Assembly (NCBI GenBank): GCA_037384065.1
Contig: JARROJ010000014.1
Span: 29,724 to 93,723, forward strand
Direction of reading: 5' to 3'
Source of the DNA: JABDPF01 sp037384065
GTDB taxonomy: Bacteria > Pseudomonadota > Gammaproteobacteria > Xanthomonadales > SZUA-36
Length of the DNA: 64,000 bases
The notes beneath the pieces were generated by a model. That model saw nothing but the letters and a program-made list of their open reading frames with translations. It ran no database searches and was not told the DNA's origin. Positions 52,502 to 60,723 of this stretch are shown in pieces (position 1 is the first letter of the stretch; each line of letters begins with the position of its first letter). Both the position numbers and the translations under genes were made by a program.

Positions 52502-53061
52502 CCTGGCTGATCATCGGCGTCGCGCTGTGGAGCGCCACGCACCTCATGCCCTCGGCCGCGCCGGGAATGCGCCAGGCGCTGGTCGGTCGACTTGGTGAAA
52601 AACCCTACAAGGGCCTGTTCGCGCTGGCGATCGTCGCCGCACTGGCGCTGATCATTCTCGGTTGGAAATCCAGCCTGCCCGGGTTCGTTTACCTGCCGCC
52701 GACCTGGGGCCGGCATGCGACCGCGCTCCTGGTGCTGATCGCCTTCATCCTGTTCAGCGCCTCCCACGGCCGCAACAACATCCAGCGCATCGTGCGGCAT
52801 CCGCAACTCACCGCGGTGGCCATCTGGGGCATCGGTCACCTGCTGGCGAACGGCGAAGCCCGCTCGGTGATCCTGTTCGGCGGCCTGACCGTCTGGGCCG
52901 CACTCGCAATCGTGCTGATCAACCGTCGGGAAGGCGCCCGGGTGAAACCGGAGCCGGTGGCCAGGCGCAAGGACGTGATCGCGGTCGTCGCCGGCATTGT
53001 CGTGTACGCGATCGTGGCGGGCGCCCACCGGTGGTTGTTCGGCGTTTCACCCTTCGTCTAG
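52498..53061 (+). CDS. NnrU family integral membrane protein
   Basis: 187 aa with about six hydrophobic segments. NnrU features: LWSATHLMPSAAPGMRQALVGRLGEKPYKGLFALAIVAALALIILGW, LPPTWGRHATALLVLIAFILFSAS and RHPQLTAVAIWGIGHLLANGE. NnrU was named from nitrite reduction clusters and is related to methyltransferase-like membrane proteins; no denitrification genes are nearby. GTG start coupled to the amidohydrolase stop. Confidence 0.88.
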   Translation: MTWLIIGVALWSATHLMPSAAPGMRQALVGRLGEKPYKGLFALAIVAALALIILGWKSSLPGFVYLPPTWGRHATALLVLIAFILFSASHGRNNIQRIVRHPQLTAVAIWGIGHLLANGEARSVILFGGLTVWAALAIVLINRREGARVKPEPVARRKDVIAVVAGIVVYAIVAGAHRWLFGVSPFV

Positions 53062-53074
53062 GAGAACCAACATC

Positions 53075-53458
53075 ATGATCGGTTACGTAACATTGGGCAC
53101 CAACGACCTCGAACGCGCCGCTGCGTTCTACGATGAACTGCTGGAGCTGCTCGGCGCAAAACGCTTCATGGGCGCGGAAGGCCATTACATCGCCTGGGCG
53201 GTGTCACCCGACGCACCCGCGCTCTCGGTGACGCGGCCGTTCGACGGCGGGGCGGCGACGGTCGGCAACGGAACGATGGTGGCGCTGGCGGTGGATTCGC
53301 CGGAACGGGTGGACCGCGTGCACGCGAAAGCCATCGAACTGGGCGGGGTCGACGAAGGCCCGGCCGGCCCCCGTGGCGACGCGGGATTCTACGCGGGCTA
53401 CTTTCGCGACCTCGACGGGAACAAGCTGAACGTTTTCTGCTTCCGTCCGCCGGCCTGA
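53075..53458 (+). CDS. VOC family protein (glyoxalase-like)
   Basis: 127 aa. Starts MIGYVTLGTNDLERAAAFYDELLELLGAKRF and ends YAGYFRDLDGNKLNVFCFRPP, the common small VOC type with unknown substrate. AGGAG lies 10 bases before the ATG. Last gene of this plus-strand run, 13 bases from the convergent tspO. Confidence 0.88.
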   Translation: MIGYVTLGTNDLERAAAFYDELLELLGAKRFMGAEGHYIAWAVSPDAPALSVTRPFDGGAATVGNGTMVALAVDSPERVDRVHAKAIELGGVDEGPAGPRGDAGFYAGYFRDLDGNKLNVFCFRPPA

Positions 53459-53472
53459 GCCGGACCGCGGGC

Positions 53473-53961
53473 TCAGGCCAGGAACCGGAGAAACGGCCCG
53501 CCGTTCAGTGTCCACAAGGCCAGGGTCCACGCCCAGACAAAGGCGATCCAGGCCCCGAAGGGCAGCATCAGCCAGGCGGCCTGGCGCGACAGTCGTCGGA
53601 ACCGGGCCGTGCACCAGCCGGCCAGCACCAGCGCGACCGCGAGTTCCAGCACGGCCCAACCCGGCCGGTGCAGGCCGAACACCAGCCAGGACCAGGCGCC
53701 GCTGGACGCCAGCAGCGCCAGCCAGACGACCAGCGCGCCGCCGCGTCCGCCGCGCCCGCTGAGCCAGGCCTGCCACGCCGCGAGGGCCAGGGCGGAATAG
53801 GCCAGCGCCCAGGCGGGCCCGAACAGCCACGGCGGCGGCGACCAGTCGGGCCGGGTCGCTTTCACGAAATACCAGTTTCCCGCCTCGAAACCGGCGGCGG
53901 CGACGGCAACCGCCACCACCAGCAGCAGGAAAATGACCAGGGATCCGTATCGGCTCATCAT
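53473..53961 (-). CDS. tspO: TspO/MBR family protein
   Basis: 162 aa, five TM helices. Conserved signature VKATRPDWSPPPWLFGPAWALAYSALALAAW and the late PFGAWIAFVWAWTLALWTLN with the Trp-rich porphyrin pocket. Binds tetrapyrroles and cholesterol-like ligands. AGG with an A-rich spacer lies before the ATG at 53961; a longer frame upstream is not supported. It may follow the HAD gene on one transcript (gap of 70 bases). Confidence 0.92.
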   Translation of the reverse strand: MMSRYGSLVIFLLLVVAVAVAAAGFEAGNWYFVKATRPDWSPPPWLFGPAWALAYSALALAAWQAWLSGRGGRGGALVVWLALLASSGAWSWLVFGLHRPGWAVLELAVALVLAGWCTARFRRLSRQAAWLMLPFGAWIAFVWAWTLALWTLNGGPFLRFLA

Positions 53962-54031
53962 CGTTGTTTCCTTTCCTCGACCGCCCGCGCCGACGGCCCG
54001 GACGGATTCGACCCTGTCGTTGCAAATCCGT

Positions 54032-54703
54032 TCACCGCGGCCCCAACCCGGTGACGATGTCGGTAATCGCCCCCGGCCGCGCACTGACGAAATCCGGCTG
54101 CGACGCCAGGATCTCCTCGCGGCTGCCGAAACCGTAGGTGACGCCGACAGCGCGCAGACCGTTTGCGCGGGCTCCGGCAACGTCCTGGTCCCGGTCGCCG
54201 ACCATCAACGAACGCGCCGGATCGAGGTCGAAGCGCGCCAGCGCATGCGCGATGATACCGGTTTTCTCGCGCCGCTCCGGCCCCATCGATGCGCCCGCGA
54301 TGCCCTCGAATAAGCCGTCGAGCCGCAGGTCGGACAGCACCTTTTTCGCGATCGGTGTCGGCTTGACCGTGGCGACGAACAGTCGCAGGCCACCGCCTCG
54401 CAGGCGCTCGAGGTCCTGTCGCACGTCATCGTAAACGCGCGACCCCTCCGGGCTCAGCCGATCGTAATGCCGGCGGTAGTGGTCGATGGCCTGCAACGCG
54501 GTCGCGCGCGGCAGGCCGTAGGTCGCGGTGAAGATGTCGAACAGGGGCAGGCCGATCAGTCCGGCGACGGACGGGCCATCTGCGCGAGCCGCACCGATGC
54601 GCTCGAGCGCATGGTCGATCGACGCGGTGATCGTCCCCCGACTGTCGACCAGGGTGCCGTCCAGATCGAACAGCACGTTGTCTAGGTGCGCGATTCCGCC
54701 CAT
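54032..54703 (-). CDS. HAD hydrolase, phosphoglycolate phosphatase-like
   Basis: 223 aa. HAD motifs: I VLFDLDGTLVDS, II VATVKPTPIAKK (Thr), III Lys in ERREKTGIIAHAL, IV MVGDRDQDVAGARANGLRAVGVTYGFGS. The cap is the C1 type. Substrate unknown. It begins 22 bases inside the 3' end of the class III aminotransferase gene, a tight coupling that suggests a shared pathway. Confidence 0.9.
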   Translation of the reverse strand: MGGIAHLDNVLFDLDGTLVDSRGTITASIDHALERIGAARADGPSVAGLIGLPLFDIFTATYGLPRATALQAIDHYRRHYDRLSPEGSRVYDDVRQDLERLRGGGLRLFVATVKPTPIAKKVLSDLRLDGLFEGIAGASMGPERREKTGIIAHALARFDLDPARSLMVGDRDQDVAGARANGLRAVGVTYGFGSREEILASQPDFVSARPGAITDIVTGLGPR

Positions 54704-55974
54704 GCCAGGCCCTCGTCCAGTGTTTCGAGCAGGCGATCGGCGTGGCGGCGCTCGAACACCAGCGGCGGCCGGATCTTCAGCACGTTACCGTGCGACCCGG
54801 TGGTGCCGAGCAGAACGCCGTTTTCGCGCAGTCTGTCGCGAACCCGTTCCGCGGCGCGCGGCGCCGGCTGCCGCGTGGACCGGTCGCGCACCAGTTCGAT
54901 GCCGAAGAACAACCCCCGGCCGCGCACGTCGCCGATCAGCGGATGACGTTGCCTCAGGCGATTCAGGCCGTCCGCGAGGTGGCGGCCGGTGCGCTGCACG
55001 TTCTGTGGAACGCCTTCGCGCTCGATGACGTCAAGAACCGCGCTGCCGACGGCCGCCGCCACCGGGCTGCCGCCAAAGGTATTGAAGTAATGGTGTTCCC
55101 GTGCGAATTCCTCGGCGATGTCCCGCCGCGTCACCAGCGCGGCAAGCGGATAACCCGCGCCCAGCGGCTTGCCCAGCGTCACGATGTCCGGCGCCACATC
55201 CGAAGCCTCGAAACCCCAGGCGCCGTCGCCAAGGCGCCACAGCCCGGCCTGCACCTCGTCGGCGACGGCCAGCCCGCCCGCGCGGCGAATTTCACGGAAC
55301 GCCGTTTGCAGGTAAGCGGGCGGCGGCGTCAACACGCCGTTGGAACTGAACGCGGTATCGCACAGGAACAGCGCCGCCCCGTGCCCGCCGGCGGCCAGGC
55401 CGGCGGCGGCCTCGCCGACCGCGGCGCCGCGCTCGGCGGCGAAGGCATCGCGACGGTCACGGGCCCCGGCCCGGTATTCGTCCGGCGCGGGCGCCACGGC
55501 GACCCAGGGCGGACGCTCCCGGTCGGGACAGTCCTCGGTCGACAGCGGATACACCGCGGCCGAATGGCCGTGATACGCATCGGTGAGCGTGACCGCGCCG
55601 GCGTGGCCGGTCACGGCCCGGGCCATGCGCAACGCCAGGTCGTTCGCCTCGGTTCCGGTACAGGTGAACATGCAGACATCGAGACCGTCCGGCAGCAGGC
55701 CGGCCAGGCGCTCGGCGTAGTCGACGATGCCCTCGTGCAGGTAGCGGGTATGGGTGTTCAGGCGGCCGGCCTGGCGCGCCATCGCCTCGACCACCGCCGG
55801 ATGCGCGTGTCCGACGACCGCCACGTTGTTGTAGCAATCGAGATAACGACGGCCGTCGACGTCGTACAGCCAGACCCCCGACCCGCGCGCAACGTGCAGC
55901 GGGGTCCCGTAAAACAGGCGGTACGCCGGCCCCAGGGCGCGCTCACGCCGTCGCATCAGATCCGCGGAATTCAT
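54682..55974 (-). CDS. Class III PLP enzyme similar to ethanolamine-phosphate phospho-lyase
   Basis: 430 aa. PLP Lys in IVTLGKPLGAGYPLAAL; DEVQAGLWRLG supplies the PLP Asp. The N-terminal text YLDCYNNVAVVGHAHPAVVEA, LNTHTRYLHEGIVDYAERLAGLLP and TGTEANDLALRMARAVTGH, then AYHGH, follow the ETNPPL/AGXT2L branch that removes phosphate and ammonia from phosphoethanolamine or 5-phosphohydroxylysine. A transaminase role is the alternative. Overlapping HAD gene downstream. Confidence 0.82.
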   Translation of the reverse strand: MNSADLMRRRERALGPAYRLFYGTPLHVARGSGVWLYDVDGRRYLDCYNNVAVVGHAHPAVVEAMARQAGRLNTHTRYLHEGIVDYAERLAGLLPDGLDVCMFTCTGTEANDLALRMARAVTGHAGAVTLTDAYHGHSAAVYPLSTEDCPDRERPPWVAVAPAPDEYRAGARDRRDAFAAERGAAVGEAAAGLAAGGHGAALFLCDTAFSSNGVLTPPPAYLQTAFREIRRAGGLAVADEVQAGLWRLGDGAWGFEASDVAPDIVTLGKPLGAGYPLAALVTRRDIAEEFAREHHYFNTFGGSPVAAAVGSAVLDVIEREGVPQNVQRTGRHLADGLNRLRQRHPLIGDVRGRGLFFGIELVRDRSTRQPAPRAAERVRDRLRENGVLLGTTGSHGNVLKIRPPLVFERRHADRLLETLDEGLAWAESRT

Positions 55975-56156
55975 GCCCGCATTGTACGGCGGACGGGGTC
56001 CGCCTGGACAGTCGCGCCACGCTGTGGACGAGCGGCGTATTCCATAGAGCGGGCCTATCAGACGTATTGTTTAATTCAATTTCACCTATAGCCGCTTCGG
56101 CGCTATCCTTGATGATCGGATCCCCGTTTTCAACCCGAACAGGAGGAAGCATCACC

Positions 56157-56573
56157 ATGTCACTGAAAGGCACGAAGACCGAACAGAATCTGAAAGACGC
56201 ATTCGCCGGCGAATCGCAGGCCAACCGCCGCTATCTGTATTTCGCCCAGCGCGCGGACGTCGAGGGCTATAACGACGTGGCGACCGTTTTCCGCTCCACC
56301 GCCGAAGGCGAAACCGGCCACGCGCACGGCCACCTCGAGTACCTCGAGGAAGCGGGCGACCCGGCCACCGGTCTGCCGATCGGCGGCACGAGCGACAACC
56401 TGAAGGCCGCGATCGCGGGTGAGACGCACGAGTACACCGACATGTACCCGGGCATGGCGCGCACCGCGCGTGACGAAGGGTTCGATGAAATCGCGGACTG
56501 GTTCGAGACCCTGGGCAAGGCCGAGCGTTCCCACGCCAACCGCTTCCAGAAGGCTCTGGACGAACTCGACTGA
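56157..56573 (+). CDS. Rubrerythrin-type diiron protein without rubredoxin domain
   Basis: 138 aa four-helix bundle. Diiron ligands: Glu19 (GESQANRRY), Glu52/His55 (EGETGHAH), Glu89 and Glu92 (AGETHEYTD), Glu123/His126 (AERSHANR). The usual C-terminal rubredoxin domain is absent, so electrons must come from another protein, perhaps the adjacent Fe-S protein. Likely peroxide reduction. Excellent AGGAGG site; ATG at 56157. Confidence 0.92.
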   Translation: MSLKGTKTEQNLKDAFAGESQANRRYLYFAQRADVEGYNDVATVFRSTAEGETGHAHGHLEYLEEAGDPATGLPIGGTSDNLKAAIAGETHEYTDMYPGMARTARDEGFDEIADWFETLGKAERSHANRFQKALDELD

Positions 56574-56641
56574 GTTTTTCCCGGCGCCGGGGCGACCACG
56601 CGCTCGCCCCGGTTCCTGATCTTCAAAACAGGAGCACCGCC

Positions 56642-57967
56642 ATGCGAGAAGGCAGCCTCGACGCGCCAACACGTCATCCGCTCGACTGGAAGAATCCCGA
56701 TTTCTACGACGAGGAAAAGGTCCTCGCGGAGATGGAGCGCATTTTCGATATCTGTCACGGCTGCCGCCGCTGCGTCTCCCTGTGCGACGCCTACCCGACG
56801 CTGTTCGACCTGGTCGACGAGTCGTCCACGATGGAAGTGGACGGGGTCGCCAAAGAGGATTACTGGAAGGTCGTCGACCAGTGCTACATGTGCGACCTGT
56901 GCTACCAGACCAAGTGCCCTTACGTGCCGCCGCACGAATGGAATCTCGACTTCCCGCACGTGATGCTGCGCGCCAAGGCGGTTCAGTTCAAGAAGGGCGA
57001 GCGCCGCATCAGCCACAAACTGCTCAGCAACACCAAGATCCAGGCGGCGGTCGCCACGCTGCCGGTGGTCAGCAACGTCGTCAACGCGAGTAACCGCAGC
57101 AAGCCGGTGCGCAAGGTCATGGAGAAAGTCATGGACCTGCACCCGGACGCGCACCTGCCGGAGTTCCATTCCAGCACACTGCGCAAGCGCGAGGGCGGCC
57201 GCACGCCGCTCGCCGCGGAAGCGAAGGCGGCCGGACCGACCCGCGGCAAGGTAGCGCTGTTCGCAACCTGCTACTGCAACGCCAACACGCCGGGCATCGG
57301 CCAGGACCTGATCCGGGTCTTCGAACACAACGGCATTCCGGTGCGTCTGACCGACAAGGAAGAGTGCTGTGGCATGCCCAAGCTGGAACAGGGTGACCTC
57401 GACACGGTCGAGAAGTACGCGCGGAAAAACATTCCGGAACTGGTCCGGTTGATCGACGAAGGCTGGGACCTCGTCGCCGCGATCCCGTCGTGCGTACTGA
57501 TGTTCAAGCAGGAACTGCCGCTGATGTTTCCCGACGACGCCGACGTCCAGAAGATCAAGCAGCATATTTTCGACCCCTTCGAGTACCTGATGCACCGCCA
57601 CAAGGCCGGGCTGTTCAACGAACAATTCAAGCAGCCGCTCGGCAAGGTGGTCTGGCAGGTGCCGTGCCATCAGCGCGTGCAGAACATCGGCCCCAAGACC
57701 CGCGACGTGCTGGCGCTGGTGCCGGACACGACGGTCGAGATGATCGAACGCTGTTCCGGTCACGACGGCACCTACGGGGTGCGTTCCGACACCTTCGAAA
57801 AATCGCAGAAAATCGCCCGGCCCGTGGTCAGCCGCGTCAAGCGCATGGAGCCCGACTACCTGGTCTCCGACTGTCCGATGGCGGCCACGCAGATCGCCAA
57901 TAACCTGGCGTTGCCCAACGAGGAGTCGAATCCGCTGACCCTGTTGCGCAAGGCCTACGGAATCTGA
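56642..57967 (+). CDS. Fe-S oxidoreductase with heterodisulfide-reductase-type CCG domains
   Basis: 441 aa. Two N-terminal 4Fe-4S motifs: Cys38, 41, 44, 48 and Cys81, 84, 87, 92 (the second with four residues before the last Cys). Two CCG-type repeats follow: CYCN...EECCGMP and CHQR...ERCSGHDG, the second with Ser in place of a Cys. Related to GlpC/HdrD subunits. No TM segments. Likely passes electrons to the rubrerythrin encoded just upstream. Confidence 0.9.
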   Translation: MREGSLDAPTRHPLDWKNPDFYDEEKVLAEMERIFDICHGCRRCVSLCDAYPTLFDLVDESSTMEVDGVAKEDYWKVVDQCYMCDLCYQTKCPYVPPHEWNLDFPHVMLRAKAVQFKKGERRISHKLLSNTKIQAAVATLPVVSNVVNASNRSKPVRKVMEKVMDLHPDAHLPEFHSSTLRKREGGRTPLAAEAKAAGPTRGKVALFATCYCNANTPGIGQDLIRVFEHNGIPVRLTDKEECCGMPKLEQGDLDTVEKYARKNIPELVRLIDEGWDLVAAIPSCVLMFKQELPLMFPDDADVQKIKQHIFDPFEYLMHRHKAGLFNEQFKQPLGKVVWQVPCHQRVQNIGPKTRDVLALVPDTTVEMIERCSGHDGTYGVRSDTFEKSQKIARPVVSRVKRMEPDYLVSDCPMAATQIANNLALPNEESNPLTLLRKAYGI

Positions 57968-58083
57968 CGAACCGCGTTCGGAAGGGCCACGGCCCGACCG
58001 GGGTCGCGAGACCCGCGCGAGCGGGCGCGGCCGACGGCGCCCCGCAGATCCGTTTTGATTGAAACCTCAAGAATCTGGAGCGT

Positions 58084-58680
58084 ATGACCGTGATGGAAAA
58101 GCTGAACCGTGAAGACCTGTACAGCCTCGAACAGTACGCCGAACAGCGCGGCGAGTTCCGCGCCCGCGTGCTCGCGCACAAGAAACACCGCCGCGTCGAC
58201 ATCGGCCCGCACCTGACGCTGTATTTCGAGGACCGCCTGACGATCCAGTACCAGGTGCAGGAAATGCTGCGCATCGAGCGGATTTTCGAAGCCGACGGCA
58301 TCCACGAGGAACTCGACGCCTACAACCCGTTGATCCCCGACGGCGGCAACCTGAAGTGCACCGCGATGTTCGAATTCACGGACGTGAACGAGCGCCGTCG
58401 GCGCCTGGCCGAACTGGCCGGAGTCGAAAATCACGTCTGGGCCCAGGTGGACGGCTTCGACAAGGTATATGCGATCGCCAACGAAGACCTGGATCGATCG
58501 ACCGACGAAAAAACGTCGGCCGTGCACTTCATGCGTTTCGAGTTCACCCCGGAGATGCGCACGGCGCTGGGATCCGGCGCCGGCCTGTCGATGGGGGTGA
58601 CACACGACCTGTACAACCATCAGACCCGGGTCGAAGGCGAGACGCTGAAGGCGCTCATCGCGGATTTCGAGCTGCACTGA
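58084..58680 (+). CDS. DUF3501 family protein
   Basis: 198 aa soluble protein. Family text: YSLEQYAEQRGEFRARVLAHKKHRRVDIGPHLTLYFEDRLTIQYQVQEMLRIERIFE and LSMGVTHDLYNHQTRVEGETLKALIADFELH. DUF3501 genes commonly follow rubrerythrin and HdrD-like genes, but no function is established. The C-terminal HDLYNHQ could bind metal. GGAG precedes the ATG; a second ATG lies three codons in. Strong terminator 30 bases downstream. Confidence 0.88.
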   Translation: MTVMEKLNREDLYSLEQYAEQRGEFRARVLAHKKHRRVDIGPHLTLYFEDRLTIQYQVQEMLRIERIFEADGIHEELDAYNPLIPDGGNLKCTAMFEFTDVNERRRRLAELAGVENHVWAQVDGFDKVYAIANEDLDRSTDEKTSAVHFMRFEFTPEMRTALGSGAGLSMGVTHDLYNHQTRVEGETLKALIADFELH

Positions 58681-58710
58681 ACCGGGGCCGCGCGGTGCGG
58701 CCCCGATGGC

Positions 58711-58737
58711 AAAAAGCCGGCCTCGCGCCGGCTTTTT
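58711..58737. terminator. Bidirectional-looking intrinsic terminator after DUF3501
   Basis: AAAAA-GCCGGC-ctcgc-GCCGGC-TTTTT: a 6-bp GC stem flanked by five A and five T. It isolates the rubrerythrin operon from the TetR operon. Confidence 0.9.
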
Positions 58738-58779
58738 GTGCGTCACGGGCTCCGTTCGGGTCCGGCGCGGGGCACGCGT

Positions 58780-58807
58780 TTGACTTGCCCGGCGCGTTTG
58801 CTAAACT
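58780..58807 (+). promoter_or_regulatory. Sigma-70 promoter of the TetR/beta-oxidation operon
   Basis: TTGACT, 16 bases, TAAACT; start near 58814, leader of about 20 bases with no strong SD before the ATG at 58835. Confidence 0.6.
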
Positions 58808-58827
58808 TGCTTGTCACCAACAAGTTT
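58803..58827. promoter_or_regulatory. TetR-type operator overlapping the promoter
   Basis: Outer arms AAACTTG (58803-58809) and CAAGTTT (58821-58827) enclose nested CTTGT/ACAAG. It covers the -10 and start site of the regulator's own gene, as expected for autorepression. Confidence 0.6.
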
Positions 58828-58834
58828 TTCGCCC

Positions 58835-59473
58835 ATGCCGCAAACCGACGTCGCCCGTACCGCTTCCGAGCCGTCCCTGACCCAGGCCGAACGCACCGCG
58901 CTGGCGGAAACCCGCATGGTGCACGCCGCCATCGAACTGCTCAGCGAAACGGGCATCAAAGGCACCACGCTGGTCGCGATCGGCGAGCGATCGGGGTACA
59001 GCCGGGGCCTGGCGACCCATCATTTCGGCTCCAAGGCCGGCCTGTTCCGCACCGTGCTGAAGCGGCTGTCCGCGGCCTGGTCGCGCAAGCTCACCCGGGC
59101 CCTGGCGGGCGCATCCGGCCTGGAAGCGATCGAGATCGCCATCGACACCCACCTCGCCCACGTGCTGCGCCACCCGGAGTACATTCGCGTGCAGTACCTT
59201 CTCTGGGGCGCCGCGATCGACCCGTCGTCGGAATTCAAGCCGAACGTGACGGAGTTCATGCGGATCCAGCGTGAATCCGTCGCCGGCTGGATCGCCGACG
59301 GCCAGCAGCGCGGCGAGATCCGGCCGGAACTCGACCCGGCGCGACTCGCCGAGCAGTACTACGGCGCGCTGATCGGCATCAACCAGCAGTGGCAGGTCAG
59401 TCCCGATTTCGACCTGCCGGCCGCTTACGCGGACTTCAAGAACAACTTCGTGCGCCTCCTGCGCGCCGCCTGA
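58835..59473 (+). CDS. TetR family transcriptional regulator of fatty acid degradation (predicted)
   Basis: 212 aa. N-terminal helix-turn-helix about residues 25-70 (RMVHAAIELLSETGIKGTTLVAIGERSGYSRGLATHHFGSKAGLFRTVLKRL) and an all-helical ligand domain with a TetR_C-like end. It heads a beta-oxidation operon, so an acyl-CoA or fatty acid ligand is likely. ATG at 58835 chosen; an upstream ATG at 58811 would lie at the predicted start site. Confidence 0.88.
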   Translation: MPQTDVARTASEPSLTQAERTALAETRMVHAAIELLSETGIKGTTLVAIGERSGYSRGLATHHFGSKAGLFRTVLKRLSAAWSRKLTRALAGASGLEAIEIAIDTHLAHVLRHPEYIRVQYLLWGAAIDPSSEFKPNVTEFMRIQRESVAGWIADGQQRGEIRPELDPARLAEQYYGALIGINQQWQVSPDFDLPAAYADFKNNFVRLLRAA

Positions 59474-59490
59474 TCACAAAGGAACGCCCC

Positions 59491-60699
59491 ATGAAAGAAG
59501 CCTTCATTTTCGACCACGTGCGGTCCCCGCGCGGCCGCGGCAAGCCCGGCGGCGCCCTGCACGCGGTGACGCCGATCAACCTCGCCACGCAGGTCCTGTG
59601 CGCGTTGCGTGATCGCAACGGGCTCGACACCGCCATGCTCGACGACGTGATTCTCGGTTGTGTCGCCCCGGTGGGCGAACAGGGGGCGAACGTCGCCCGC
59701 GTCGCGGCCATGAACGCCGACTACGCCGAATCCGTGCCCGGCCAGCAACTCAACCGGTTCTGTGCATCCGGCCTGGAAGCCGTCAACAACGCGGCCGCCC
59801 AGATCATGTCGGGGCAGGCCGATGCGGTGGTCGGTGGCGGGCTCGAATCCATGTCCCGCGTGCCGATGATGTCGGATGGCGGCGCCTGGGCCATCGATCC
59901 CCAGGTCGCCTACCACACCCACTTCGTACCGCAGGGCATCAGCGCCGACCTGATCGCCACGTTGTACGGCATCAGCCGGGAAGACGCCGACCGCTACGCG
60001 CTCGCCAGCCAGCAGCGCGCCGCGCACGCCTGGTCCGAGGGTTACTTCGCGCGATCCGTCGTGCCGATCGTCGACCACCTCGGCGAGGTCGTGCTCGACC
60101 ACGACGAAACCGTGCGCGCCGACGCGACGATGGAAAGCCTCGGCGCGTTGAACCCCGCCTTCGCCACGCTCGGCGACCAGGCCGGCTTCGACGACGTCGC
60201 GATCCAGAAATATCCGCAGGTCGAGGCCATCGACCACGTCCACACGGCCGGCAACTCGAGCGGCATCGTGGACGGCGCCGCGGCGGTCCTCGTCGCCAGC
60301 GCGGAGGCCGGCCGGCGCATGGGCCTGAAACCCCGCGCGCGCATCCGCGCCTTCGCCTCGATCGGCACCGAGCCGACCATCATGCTGACCGGCCCGGCGC
60401 CGGCCTCCCGCAAGGCGCTGAAAAACGCCGGCATGGAACCGGCCGACATCGATCTGTGGGAGCTCAACGAAGCCTTCGCCTCGGTGGTCCTGCATTACAT
60501 GGACGTGCTCGACGTTCCGCACGACCGCCTCAACGTCAATGGCGGCGCGATCGCCATGGGCCACCCGCTGGGCGCCACCGGCGCCATCGTGCTGGGCATC
60601 CTGCTCGACGAAATGGAGCGCCGCGACCTTGCAACCGGGCTCGTGTCCCTGTGCATCGGGGCCGGCATGGGCACCGCCACCATCATCGAACGCGTCTGA
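59491..60699 (+). CDS. Acetyl-CoA C-acyltransferase (thiolase)
   Basis: 402 aa. Catalytic Cys91 (NRFCASGLEAV), His358 (NGGAIAMGHPLGATGA) and Cys388 (LCIGAGMG). Degradative-type thiolase completing beta-oxidation by cleaving 3-ketoacyl-CoA. Precedes a FadB-like multifunctional enzyme; in E. coli fadBA the order is reversed. AAAGGA precedes the ATG. Confidence 0.94.
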   Translation: MKEAFIFDHVRSPRGRGKPGGALHAVTPINLATQVLCALRDRNGLDTAMLDDVILGCVAPVGEQGANVARVAAMNADYAESVPGQQLNRFCASGLEAVNNAAAQIMSGQADAVVGGGLESMSRVPMMSDGGAWAIDPQVAYHTHFVPQGISADLIATLYGISREDADRYALASQQRAAHAWSEGYFARSVVPIVDHLGEVVLDHDETVRADATMESLGALNPAFATLGDQAGFDDVAIQKYPQVEAIDHVHTAGNSSGIVDGAAAVLVASAEAGRRMGLKPRARIRAFASIGTEPTIMLTGPAPASRKALKNAGMEPADIDLWELNEAFASVVLHYMDVLDVPHDRLNVNGGAIAMGHPLGATGAIVLGILLDEMERRDLATGLVSLCIGAGMGTATIIERV

Positions 60700-60723
60700 G
60701 ACACCGGATTACGGGAATCCATC

